DNA of 21,360 nt from an archaeon (GTDB lineage Archaea > Thermoproteota > Nitrososphaeria > Nitrososphaerales > JACAEJ01). The position numbers and the translations under genes are program-made. Below the pieces are notes generated by a model. It was given only the letters and a program-made list of their open reading frames with translations. It searched no databases and was not told the DNA's origin. The DNA lies in the NCBI GenBank assembly GCA_024256265.1, contig JACGUK010000021.1, positions 1 through 21,360 of the forward strand, written 5' to 3'. Shown here in pieces: positions 1 to 6,397 of this stretch (position 1 is its first letter; each line of letters begins with the position of its first letter).

Positions 1-99
1 TGTGGTGTTACACATGCCGATGGCAGACTTCTAGGCTTGTCTAATCTTGACATATCTTTGATCATTCTTCAATTCACAAGGTGGGAAAAGCTAAGGTGA
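1..99 (+). CDS. possible C-terminal end of an upstream gene (partial)
   Basis: Frame 1 is open from the left edge to a TGA at 97-99, giving 32 residues that end in FTRWEKLR. The next gene starts 8 nt later, the same tight spacing seen throughout this chain, so this is plausibly the last piece of the preceding gene. There is too little sequence for a family call. It could be a chance open frame. Confidence 0.4.
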   Translation, partial: CGVTHADGRLLGLSNLDISLIILQFTRWEKLR

Positions 100-106
100 T
101 GGAGTA

Positions 107-238
107 ATGGCTGAAAAGAACCCTCAGATAAACCTAAGCACAGAATATTTCGGAGCGCCATTATCCACTTGGGTAATCATCATCGTATCAGTCATCGGTC
201 TGATCGTTAGCATGATCGCAGTTATGAGGAGGAGATAA
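107..238 (+). CDS. 43 aa single-span membrane protein with Arg tail
   Basis: The ATG at 107 lies just after the SD-like GGTGATGGAG, and the reading frame is 43 codons. A polar N-terminus (MAEKNPQ...) of about 18 residues precedes one hydrophobic span (about residues 19-39) and the end MRRR. The positive-inside rule predicts an outside N-terminus and an inside C-terminus. The layout of short polar head, one span and basic tail is like small coat proteins of membrane-containing or filamentous viruses, but it is not specific to them. The Arg codons AGGAGGAGA double as the SD of the next gene, which starts 2 nt after this stop. No family is recognised. Confidence 0.8.
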   Translation: MAEKNPQINLSTEYFGAPLSTWVIIIVSVIGLIVSMIAVMRRR

Positions 239-239
239 A

Positions 240-770
240 ATGGTCTATGAGTGGGGTACACCAGTAACATACGTAACATTAACCGAAGTAACAAAGGATT
301 ACGAGGCAAAGGTTGGAGAGATTATGAAGCATTTTTGTCAGCGGAGATACGAAAGAGATGCAGAGATGGGTGTCCTTGAGTTTGAGCAGAAATCCGCTCT
401 TGCGATAGTAGATAAGATGAGAGAAGAGGGGCATGAACCCTATTACGTTAAATGTGAAGTTATAGACCTGTACTTTCTATACCCAAAATGGATTTATGAT
501 GTTGAAGTAACCATAAACATGAAGATTCTTAAAGCAAGTCCGATACCTTGGGGAGCTATAGCAAGTATAATACTTCTAGGTATGGCAGTCGCTCTTGCAT
601 TATACCTTATCACCATTCCTGTAGAAATATTCTGGAAGATAATAACAGGGGTAGGAGAGGCAATAGGTACTGCTTTAGGATTGCCAGCAGGAGCAGGTAC
701 AGGCTTACTCGTCATAGGTGGGATTATTGTCGTCATCTTGATACTTGTGTTGTTTATAACGAGGCGATAA
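240..770 (+). CDS. membrane protein with soluble N-terminal domain and two C-terminal spans
   Basis: 176 aa, with the ATG 2 nt after the previous stop and a strong SD (AGGAGGAGA) in the upstream 3' end. Residues 1-100 form a mixed alpha/beta soluble domain with no signal peptide. Hydrophobic spans lie at about 104-130 and 156-173, separated by a Gly/Ala-rich linker (about 137-155). The protein ends in ITRR, sharing the span-plus-Arg ending of several neighbours. It sits second in a chain of probable surface or virion membrane proteins. I do not recognise the family. A role in a virion or cell-surface membrane is inferred from position and topology only. Confidence 0.85.
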   Translation: MVYEWGTPVTYVTLTEVTKDYEAKVGEIMKHFCQRRYERDAEMGVLEFEQKSALAIVDKMREEGHEPYYVKCEVIDLYFLYPKWIYDVEVTINMKILKASPIPWGAIASIILLGMAVALALYLITIPVEIFWKIITGVGEAIGTALGLPAGAGTGLLVIGGIIVVILILVLFITRR

Positions 771-774
771 GACT

Positions 775-1353
775 ATGGTTGAAAAGACAATCAACATCGT
801 CAAGGAAGGGAAGATGATAACTGCTGATACTGGCATACCAGAATGGTTAGAATTATATAAGTTCGAAGTCGAGCTCCCGCCATACACTAAGATCAATTGG
901 GCAAAACTGCATATCAAAGCAGAGTGTTATGTCGCCATAACAATATTTTACATTCCAGTAGGTGGTAAGCTCATGGTTTACCTCAATGATAATCTCGTGG
1001 CTGATCATCAGCAAGTACCTCAACATGCAAAAATAGATGAGTATAAAGATGTTACGCCTTACATAATGCCCAAAGAAGGGGGCGCAGAAGGGGCTAAAAA
1101 GATCAACTACATGCTATTAAAAGTTAGAACCCATATTATAGGCATGGTAACATTCCGTTTTCCTATAGATTTAATATATGATTATTCTGGAGAAGCACCA
1201 ACCACCACCACAGAGTTTGTTAGTGAGAGCAAAGTAGAATCTTATGAAGGTAAACTACTACAGATGATTACAAAACCTGAAGGTGTGATCCTGATTGTAA
1301 CCTTTCTTGCTATATTGTTCATCATTATTAGTTTTGTGGTGAGAAGGAGATGA
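775..1353 (+). CDS. membrane-anchored jelly-roll (galactose-binding-like) surface protein
   Basis: 192 aa, starting 4 nt after the upstream stop. Residues about 40-135 are beta-rich. The run VYLND (68-72), then YKDVTPYI (90-97), then NYMLLKV (111-117) resembles carbohydrate-binding jelly-roll domains, which commonly show YLNG...yDVTpyl...G.N.l.v. A Thr-rich segment (APTTTTE, 141-147) looks like a stalk. One C-terminal span (about 170-188) ends in RRR. This suggests an ectodomain on a stalk, anchored by its C-terminus. A spike or receptor-binding role is inference; the fold call is from pattern only. The stop overlaps the next reading frame. Confidence 0.8.
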   Translation: MVEKTINIVKEGKMITADTGIPEWLELYKFEVELPPYTKINWAKLHIKAECYVAITIFYIPVGGKLMVYLNDNLVADHQQVPQHAKIDEYKDVTPYIMPKEGGAEGAKKINYMLLKVRTHIIGMVTFRFPIDLIYDYSGEAPTTTTEFVSESKVESYEGKLLQMITKPEGVILIVTFLAILFIIISFVVRRR

Positions 1354-1355
1354 TT

Positions 1356-1658
1356 ATGGAGATTCAATTCTACTTACTTGGAATGTTTTTTGGAGTTATT
1401 GGGGCTTTAGCGTATATCTTCTTTTGGGAAGAATATGTACCTAGAAGAGCGCTAAGGCATATTGTATTAGCGATAATAGCAGGCTTTGTATATACATTGA
1501 TGAGAGAGAGTTATGGCTTTCCAGATTTTGTTGTTACGATAGTTGTTGGTTGGTTTGCACCAGACTTTATTGCGAGTATTGTTGAGAGATTTAAGCCTAA
1601 AATCTCTGAGAAAGGAGAAGGAGAATCCTCTTCTCCCTCAAAGAAGGTGGTTAAGTGA
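1356..1658 (+). CDS. small three-span membrane protein, holin-like topology
   Basis: 100 aa from the ATG at 1356. An in-frame ATG at 1350 overlaps the upstream TGA, but the SD AAGGAG (1344-1349) leaves a usable 6 nt spacer only for 1356. Hydrophobic segments lie at about residues 4-23, 32-50 and 58-73. They are followed by a charged, Ser-rich tail ending SKKVVK. Size and topology resemble holins and small viral membrane proteins, but I see no family-defining motif. It lies between the jelly-roll protein and a 50 aa single-span protein and overlaps the latter by 4 nt. Confidence 0.8.
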   Translation: MEIQFYLLGMFFGVIGALAYIFFWEEYVPRRALRHIVLAIIAGFVYTLMRESYGFPDFVVTIVVGWFAPDFIASIVERFKPKISEKGEGESSSPSKKVVK

Positions 1659-1807
1659 GCGAAAAGAAAGACCCCATACCTGTCTATGTAGGAGAAAAGG
1701 AAGTAGGTACTGCTGAGATACCAACTCCTATATGGGCGTATGTAGGGGCAATCGTTGGGATAATAGCAATAGTGATTGCAGTAGTGGCTTGGTTCTGGAG
1801 GAGGTAA
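1655..1807 (+). CDS. 50 aa single-span membrane protein with Arg tail
   Basis: The GTG start at 1655 overlaps the upstream TGA (GTGA) and follows an SD-like AAGGTGG. The N-terminus MSEKKDP matches that of the 45 aa protein at 2371, and the DNA (nTGAGCGAAAAGA) is the same at several starts here. A polar head of about 26 residues is followed by one span (about 28-47) and the end WFWRR. The terminal AGGAGG supplies the SD of the lectin-fold gene 2 nt downstream. Predicted topology is N-out, C-in. No family is recognised; it may be a minor coat or membrane protein of the inferred element. Confidence 0.8.
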   Translation: MSEKKDPIPVYVGEKEVGTAEIPTPIWAYVGAIVGIIAIVIAVVAWFWRR

Positions 1808-1809
1808 TA

Positions 1810-2370
1810 ATGGCTATAAGGCTAGATCAAGTAAAGAATTGGCTTGCATCTAATATAGCAACAAGAGCAGATGTAGATGCACTTCTCTATTACGATGAAC
1901 CATACATGGTATGTCGTGGTCATAAAGAAGTAAATCATATATGCTCATGGTGGTCTCTATATCAATTCGGATTCGGTACTTATGAGTTTAAGGGTAAATT
2001 AGGGGCTGTGGGTGCTAATACAATTCAATACTTAGGCTTATTCGAGCATCATCATGGTTGGTGGGCTGAAGGTGGTATCTTTGTCTGGAATGAAGATGGG
2101 GAATACAGACTCACTACTACATGGGCAGGATTATCAACTACTGTAGTATTAGCAGGTCAGGACTGGACTAAAGAGAGAACATTCAGAGTAGTATGGGATA
2201 AAACAAAAGTTGAGCTATATGTAGATGGTATAAAGGTAGCTACAATCACTACAAACGTACCACAAGAGCCAATGGCATTATTTAATGAAGTTAGTACATT
2301 TAAGCCATCAGCCCCAGCATTTGAGCCAACAGTTTACTTCAACCTAGAGAGCTTTAAGAAGGTAGCATAA
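1810..2370 (+). CDS. concanavalin A-like lectin/glucanase-fold protein
   Basis: 186 aa from the ATG at 1810, 5 nt after SD AGGAGG (1799-1804). An upstream in-frame ATG at 1732 lies inside the preceding gene and is rejected. After a helical lead (1-25), the protein is an antiparallel beta pattern. The segment VELYVDGIKVATITTNVP (134-151) followed by EPMALFNEV (153-161) closely resembles the strand and loop of GH16/ConA-like proteins, where a WYVDGK strand precedes NVPxEPM. The GH16 catalytic ExDxxE motif is absent, so it is more likely a glycan-binding or structural protein than an enzyme. No signal peptide is seen. Receptor or host-glycan binding is inferred from context. Confidence 0.85.
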   Translation: MAIRLDQVKNWLASNIATRADVDALLYYDEPYMVCRGHKEVNHICSWWSLYQFGFGTYEFKGKLGAVGANTIQYLGLFEHHHGWWAEGGIFVWNEDGEYRLTTTWAGLSTTVVLAGQDWTKERTFRVVWDKTKVELYVDGIKVATITTNVPQEPMALFNEVSTFKPSAPAFEPTVYFNLESFKKVA

Positions 2371-2508
2371 ATGAGCGAAAAGAAAAATGATCCACAGTTC
2401 GAGAATATTGTAAAGTGGCTTACTGAGGATTGGGCTCATATAGGATTGGTGCTTTCAGTAATATTCATCATAGCTCTGATAATAGTATTGGCAACAAGGA
2501 GAAGATAA
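2371..2508 (+). CDS. 45 aa single-span membrane protein with Arg tail
   Basis: The ATG directly abuts the upstream TAA. It starts MSEKKND, like the protein at 1655. It has a polar, Trp-containing head of about 22 residues, a span at about residues 24-41, and an end of ATRRR. The AGGAGAAGA coding for the Arg tail is also the SD of the 37 aa gene that follows. It is one of a set of near-identical layouts in this operon. The function is not recognised. Confidence 0.75.
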   Translation: MSEKKNDPQFENIVKWLTEDWAHIGLVLSVIFIIALIIVLATRRR

Positions 2509-2510
2509 GC

Positions 2511-2624
2511 ATGAAGGAATGGGTCATATCATTAACAATCCTTGCGATCGTGATAGTCTTTATTGTATTAGTATCAAAAATGGCATCAGATGTTAGATCA
2601 CTAAAGGAGGCTATTGTAGGTTGA
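2511..2624 (+). CDS. 37 aa single-span membrane peptide
   Basis: The ATG at 2511 lies 9 nt after AAGGAG. A longer in-frame start at 2430 is inside the 45 aa gene and is rejected. A hydrophobic span (about residues 4-22) starts almost at the N-terminus, followed by an amphipathic tail (SKMASDVRSLKEAIVG). The topology is opposite to the Arg-tailed set: span first, soluble helix last. Its TGA overlaps the TTG start of the next gene. The family is unknown. Confidence 0.7.
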   Translation: MKEWVISLTILAIVIVFIVLVSKMASDVRSLKEAIVG

Positions 2625-2953
2625 GCGAAAAGATATACCAAGAGATGAGGAAGATATTATCAGAGGAGCTTCTAGGAAATCCATTTCATCTTAATATTGA
2701 TGATCTTGGTACAACTGAAAGGACTATCCCTTTAGCAGACACAAGCACAAGCATATTCATAAGAAATAAGCATGATACGAATGATGTATTGATAAGTTTT
2801 GATGGAGGAATGAAATGGACTACGATACCTGCTAAGAATTGGTACTCTCAGAATCTAAGAGTAACAGGCTTTAAGATCAAGGCGTCTGCACCAAACACTC
2901 CTATCGAGGGTGTAGTAGCATTAAGAGGTACAGGGAGGGCAATTACAGTATGA
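2621..2953 (+). CDS. small beta-rich virion-structural-like protein
   Basis: 110 aa, starting with TTG at 2621 (overlap TTGA) and again beginning MSEK. After a helical N-terminus, residues about 40-110 give short beta strands with FIRNKHDTNDVLISFDGG (46-63). Then come a TIPAKNW loop, GFKIKASAP and VALRGTG. This order (neighbour substitution, SFDGG, a polar loop, then I-K-xx-A/G) is common in small phage tail or decoration proteins, though I cannot name a family. It is the best single hint that this operon encodes virion parts. The stop overlaps the next ATG (ATGA). Confidence 0.8.
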   Translation: MSEKIYQEMRKILSEELLGNPFHLNIDDLGTTERTIPLADTSTSIFIRNKHDTNDVLISFDGGMKWTTIPAKNWYSQNLRVTGFKIKASAPNTPIEGVVALRGTGRAITV

Positions 2954-3285
2954 GCAGAATGGGTATGGAATATGTAATTGCTAGACCGAAAGGAATATGG
3001 GTATGCCCTAAGCCTATACCTGTTCTTGAAGGAGTATTCTTTTCAGGGGCTATGGGTAGATGTAATGCTGATGCTGGTTTTCCATCAATAGGTTCTCCTT
3101 TGGTAGCTATTAACATTGATCTAGCAATACAACTTCCTTTATATCAAGAAAGGCAAGTAAGAGTAGAAAGTGATATACCTTCCGCAGAGTATCGAGAGAG
3201 GCAGATAGTAGTAGAAAGCGATATGCCTTCAGCAGAATATCAAGAAAGGCAAAAGAAGACAGATGAGGTGCTAACAGCAGTATGA
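2950..3285 (+). CDS. hypothetical protein with C-terminal 16-residue tandem repeats
   Basis: 111 aa, overlapping its neighbours by ATGA on both sides. The N-terminal half is Gly/Pro/Cys-containing with no clear fold. Residues 65-112 consist of 2.3 copies of a 16-residue repeat, YQERQVRVESDIPSAE then YRERQIVVESDMPSAE then YQERQ. The repeat could be an extended fibre or linker, or a coiled segment. No signal peptide or span is seen. Position between structural-like genes suggests a minor virion component or adaptor (inference). Confidence 0.75.
   Translation: MSRMGMEYVIARPKGIWVCPKPIPVLEGVFFSGAMGRCNADAGFPSIGSPLVAINIDLAIQLPLYQERQVRVESDIPSAEYRERQIVVESDMPSAEYQERQKKTDEVLTAV
3142..3255 (+). repeat. 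48-bp in-frame tandem repeat, 2.3 copies
   Basis: Units start at 3142, 3190 and 3238, the last being partial. The period is exactly 48 nt, so the frame is kept and the protein repeat is 16 residues. Copies differ mainly at synonymous or conservative positions, showing that the copies are not freshly duplicated. Confidence 0.85.
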
Positions 3286-4301
3286 CAGATTATTATCATT
3301 TCTTTGGCATAAAGGATAAAGAGAATAGATTTACGATGAGATGCAAGAATCCTATGGGGTTTGATATAAATGAAGCAAGATTGAGGTTAGACCAGTTATT
3401 CAGCACTCATGGAGCTTGCCCAGCAATAAATGATATGACTTGGAAGTTATGGAAAGCAGGAAAAGAGATAAAGCAATGGTGGTGGGTAACTCCTAATAGA
3501 CTAGGAATAATCAAATCAGCATTACCATTACTTATTCTTGATGGCATAAACTATAAAGGATCACCAATATACTTAGTATCACTTACCAATCCAAGATTAG
3601 TTTATGCATCAAAAGAAGAATTGGCACCTTATGAATATACAGATGCAGGTAAGGGTGGCATTAGAGATATGGATGGAACAACATTTTCAGGAAGTTTTAA
3701 AGACTTTTATCAAATGAGTTATGGTTCTTTTGATCCAGCGAATATGTCTGGTGTTTTCATTAATTTAGATGGCAGTAATGTATTCAGCGATACTATAAAA
3801 TCATGGGTAGAGCTTGGGAATGTATTCGTTGATATATGGTCTTATTATTATTATTTAGATGCTTCTTATGTGCGAACAAAACTTGGGATAACCTATGATT
3901 CAAGACAGAGAGTAAAAGCATCTGTTGGCGACTATTTACAAGTTGTGCCGACTGATGATATATTATACCCTATAATCAATCAAAAAGTAGCATTTTCATC
4001 TCTACCACCTAGTGGCAACTTCGCTAGAATTTATTCAGCATCCCCTCCTAGTGGCTATACTTATAGACCTTTAGTTCAGTTAAAGATTGGAACTAGCACT
4101 TATGATTATATTGGAGAAATGACTCATACAGCAAGCAAAGGAAAATTTATTAGCATAGAAACATGGGCAGGAGTTATCTCACCAGATTATTGGGGTGCTT
4201 GTTGGCTACCATCACTTTGGTATATCACATTAATCTTGCAATATCCTTTATTACACTATGAGATAATTCAAGGCAATGCGCCTAGTAAATATGGGGAGTA
4301 A
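3282..4301 (+). CDS. putative structural protein, first of two tandem paralogues
   Basis: 339 aa, with the ATG at 3282 overlapping the upstream stop. It is rich in aromatic and beta-forming residues, with no signal peptide or span. It is related end to end to the next gene. Shared landmarks are YYxxFGxKD and NP near the N-terminus, then PNxxxIIxS, then FDPAxM, then a GxxFV segment, and near the C-terminus a Trp-containing segment followed by LxxQYPLL/V. The family is not recognised. A large, beta-rich, duplicated protein within an operon of small membrane and carbohydrate-binding-like proteins suggests a major surface, spike or virion subunit (inference). Confidence 0.85.
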   Translation: MTDYYHFFGIKDKENRFTMRCKNPMGFDINEARLRLDQLFSTHGACPAINDMTWKLWKAGKEIKQWWWVTPNRLGIIKSALPLLILDGINYKGSPIYLVSLTNPRLVYASKEELAPYEYTDAGKGGIRDMDGTTFSGSFKDFYQMSYGSFDPANMSGVFINLDGSNVFSDTIKSWVELGNVFVDIWSYYYYLDASYVRTKLGITYDSRQRVKASVGDYLQVVPTDDILYPIINQKVAFSSLPPSGNFARIYSASPPSGYTYRPLVQLKIGTSTYDYIGEMTHTASKGKFISIETWAGVISPDYWGACWLPSLWYITLILQYPLLHYEIIQGNAPSKYGE

Positions 4302-4306
4302 TAGAA

Positions 4307-5305
4307 ATGCCAGCAAAATACTATACGCTATTTGGAGTAAAAGACTATCAATTTGGATTTACACTAAGAGTTGAAAATCCTACTGCGTTAGATAAAACAG
4401 CACAAATAAGAGCTTATGATGGAGGAGTAAATCCATTACTATTGACTTACGGAGCAGTAGAATCTATCTGTGATATAACTTGGTTCTTAAAAGCAAGCAA
4501 AGTCTTATACAGTCTAGCATTAGCAAAGCCAAATACAATAGCCATTATAAGATCAAGACAGTTAAGAGCAGTATTAAGTGGAGATAACTATCTAGGCAAT
4601 TATATCTACTTCTGTGCTTTAAACGGAATGCCTTTGATCTATACTGACCATGATAAACATAACAGCCATGCTTCTGGATATGGATTTTATGATGATGTAT
4701 CTAATTCGACAGATCAGAATGTAGTAAAAGCAGATTTTATCCATTACAACAATCCAAGCACCTTTGATCCAGCATTAATGACAAAGCTCTTCCTTCAAGG
4801 CATCTACAATAATAACTATGTAGCTACAACAGTTAGAGGATGGGTAGATGATGGGCATATATTCGTAATGCCTTTTACTCAAAATGTAAATTATACAACA
4901 GGAATGACCACAGTAGCAGTATTAGCAACTGTATCATTAGTAGCAGGAGATAAATGCAGAATCAAAGTAGATGAAATAGGTTTAAGACCTTTACAAGATG
5001 GTCAAGAATATACATTAACAAATAATGCTCCAGCATCAGTTTATTACTTCTCAACATTACCAGCAAACGCAGGCTGGACAGTAAGAACATTAGCCTGCTA
5101 CGTTAAAGGTGCAACTGAATATCCATTCTTAGTAGAATGTAAACATGATGCTAGTGGAGGAATATTACTAATATGGTCAGGCAAGGGTGACTCAGCAAAT
5201 CATTTAGTTCTTCCAGCATATTGGTATCCAATATTGATGTATCAATATCCATTAGTAAAAGCAGGCTATCTTGGAGCAATTCCAGCATATAATACAGAGG
5301 ATTGA
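4307..5305 (+). CDS. putative structural protein, second of two tandem paralogues
   Basis: 332 aa, with the ATG 5 nt after the previous stop and SD GGGGAG in the upstream 3' end. It is colinear with the 339 aa protein. Matching blocks include YYTLFGVKD, FTLRVENP, ITWFLKASK, FDPALM, GWVDDGHIFV and LMYQYPLV. Its central part (about 205-260) reads as a separate beta domain (DKCRIKVDEIGLRP). Divergence is high but order is kept, indicating an old duplication with possible hetero-oligomer formation. No catalytic motif was seen and the function is unknown. Confidence 0.85.
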   Translation: MPAKYYTLFGVKDYQFGFTLRVENPTALDKTAQIRAYDGGVNPLLLTYGAVESICDITWFLKASKVLYSLALAKPNTIAIIRSRQLRAVLSGDNYLGNYIYFCALNGMPLIYTDHDKHNSHASGYGFYDDVSNSTDQNVVKADFIHYNNPSTFDPALMTKLFLQGIYNNNYVATTVRGWVDDGHIFVMPFTQNVNYTTGMTTVAVLATVSLVAGDKCRIKVDEIGLRPLQDGQEYTLTNNAPASVYYFSTLPANAGWTVRTLACYVKGATEYPFLVECKHDASGGILLIWSGKGDSANHLVLPAYWYPILMYQYPLVKAGYLGAIPAYNTED

Positions 5306-5311
5306 TGAATT

Positions 5312-5578
5312 ATGAGCGAAGAAGATATTGATTTAAGAGAACTGATCAAAGCAATAAAAGCAGGCGATAAGGAAAAGGCAGAGAGCATAGCCATTACACT
5401 ATTCAAGAATCCGCCAAATCCAAATAAGTATGTAGCTAAAGTCAAGAGTGATCCAAATCCAGAACTATTGTTACAGATCATAGCAGGCGGGATAGTGATA
5501 ATATTCGCCATCTTAGCATTTCTAGATTTTTGGTTCAGCCATAGATCGAAGAAGAAAGAGGAGATACAGTATGTTTGA
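5312..5578 (+). CDS. 88 aa single-span membrane protein
   Basis: ATG at 5312, starting MSEED. An acidic/helical N-terminal half (1-50) is followed by one span (about 52-71) and a cytoplasmic-type tail HRSKKKEEIQYV. This is a longer version of the N-out, basic-tail layout of the tiny proteins upstream. It overlaps the next gene by 8 nt, and its tail region carries the SD (GAGGAG). No family is recognised. Confidence 0.8.
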   Translation: MSEEDIDLRELIKAIKAGDKEKAESIAITLFKNPPNPNKYVAKVKSDPNPELLLQIIAGGIVIIFAILAFLDFWFSHRSKKKEEIQYV

Positions 5579-5873
5579 AGAGTTGAAGGCTAAGCTCAAG
5601 ATCAAGGATGTCATAAAGATATTCGGTAAAGTAATTGGAGTGCTATTCAAGACTGGAGTAGTTAAAATCCTCATGGAAGCAGATAACATAGAGATATTCG
5701 AGCTTGACGGTAGCTTAGTTATTGCTATAAATGGTTCTAATCCTGAGTTGGTAAGAAGCACGTTAAAGCCAGTAAACGAAGCTCTAAAGGGGATAAAAGC
5801 GCCCACTAGCTTTGAAGGGAATGTGATTACTATTCAACTCAAAAGTACTCAGCCTAAGGAGGTATTTGCATAA
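5571..5873 (+). CDS. hypothetical 100 aa alpha/beta protein
   Basis: The ATG at 5571 lies inside the end of the previous gene. An amphipathic Lys-rich N-terminal helix (1-35) is followed by beta/alpha/beta (IEIFELDGSLVIAIN, a helix, then VITIQLK at the end). No span is certain; residues 14-34 are hydrophobic but broken by Lys. It ends with AAGGAGG, the SD for the next gene, with which it shares one base (TAATGG). Family unknown. Confidence 0.75.
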   Translation: MFEELKAKLKIKDVIKIFGKVIGVLFKTGVVKILMEADNIEIFELDGSLVIAINGSNPELVRSTLKPVNEALKGIKAPTSFEGNVITIQLKSTQPKEVFA

Positions 5874-6397
5874 TGGTGATCTATAGGTTAGGATCATATA
5901 TTGGCAAGCATTTAGATAAATCATCTCCAGATTGGTACAAGGAAATAATTGCTAATGAAGTTGCTGAAGGCGACATACAGGAAGTTCTTAGAGTATTAGG
6001 GGCGCTCATAAATATTCATACAAGATTGCTTCAGCAGTTTTGCCAAAGAGTGATAGCCAAAGCGAGAGAGAAGGGGCTAAATTGCTATGTTTATGCCTCT
6101 TGTTGCACAAAGCCCAAAGGAGGCAGATGTGGGACTTGCTTGGGAAAGTACAAAAACCATTACCCAAGATTCAAAGTTAGAACAGGAGAGTGGGGGGAGA
6201 GAAATCAGGGCTGGAAATCTTTAGATGTTCAGACACGTGAATTGACTGACTTCTTGAGGCAGTTTGTAAGCGAGGAAGAGCTACAGGACTTCTACTATGT
6301 AGCGCAGATGAGGGTTGATTACATCATCTTCTACAACTACTTTCTACTAAGGGCTGAACATGACGGGCTGATAGGAGTGGATGCAATTGAGCGATGA
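5873..6397 (+). CDS. Cys-cluster (probable metal-binding) protein
   Basis: 174 aa. A helical N-terminal region (about 15-69) precedes a cysteine cluster: C71, C77, C78, C86 and C89, with the latter in RCGTCLGKYKNHYPRF. The CxxC-xGxYxxxYPR pattern recalls small zinc-binding domains found in mobile elements (for example DUF6788-type CxxC...GPYxY modules), but the match is loose. C-terminal helices follow (about 118-165). It may bind zinc and nucleic acid. It lies late in the operon with soluble rather than membrane neighbours. Its end overlaps the start of the next gene by 11 nt. Confidence 0.75.
   Translation: MVIYRLGSYIGKHLDKSSPDWYKEIIANEVAEGDIQEVLRVLGALINIHTRLLQQFCQRVIAKAREKGLNCYVYASCCTKPKGGRCGTCLGKYKNHYPRFKVRTGEWGERNQGWKSLDVQTRELTDFLRQFVSEEELQDFYYVAQMRVDYIIFYNYFLLRAEHDGLIGVDAIER

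Noticed and set aside
1732..1809. N-terminal extension of the lectin-fold gene
   Set aside because: It lies inside the 50 aa single-span gene in another frame. The ATG at 1810 has a well-placed SD.
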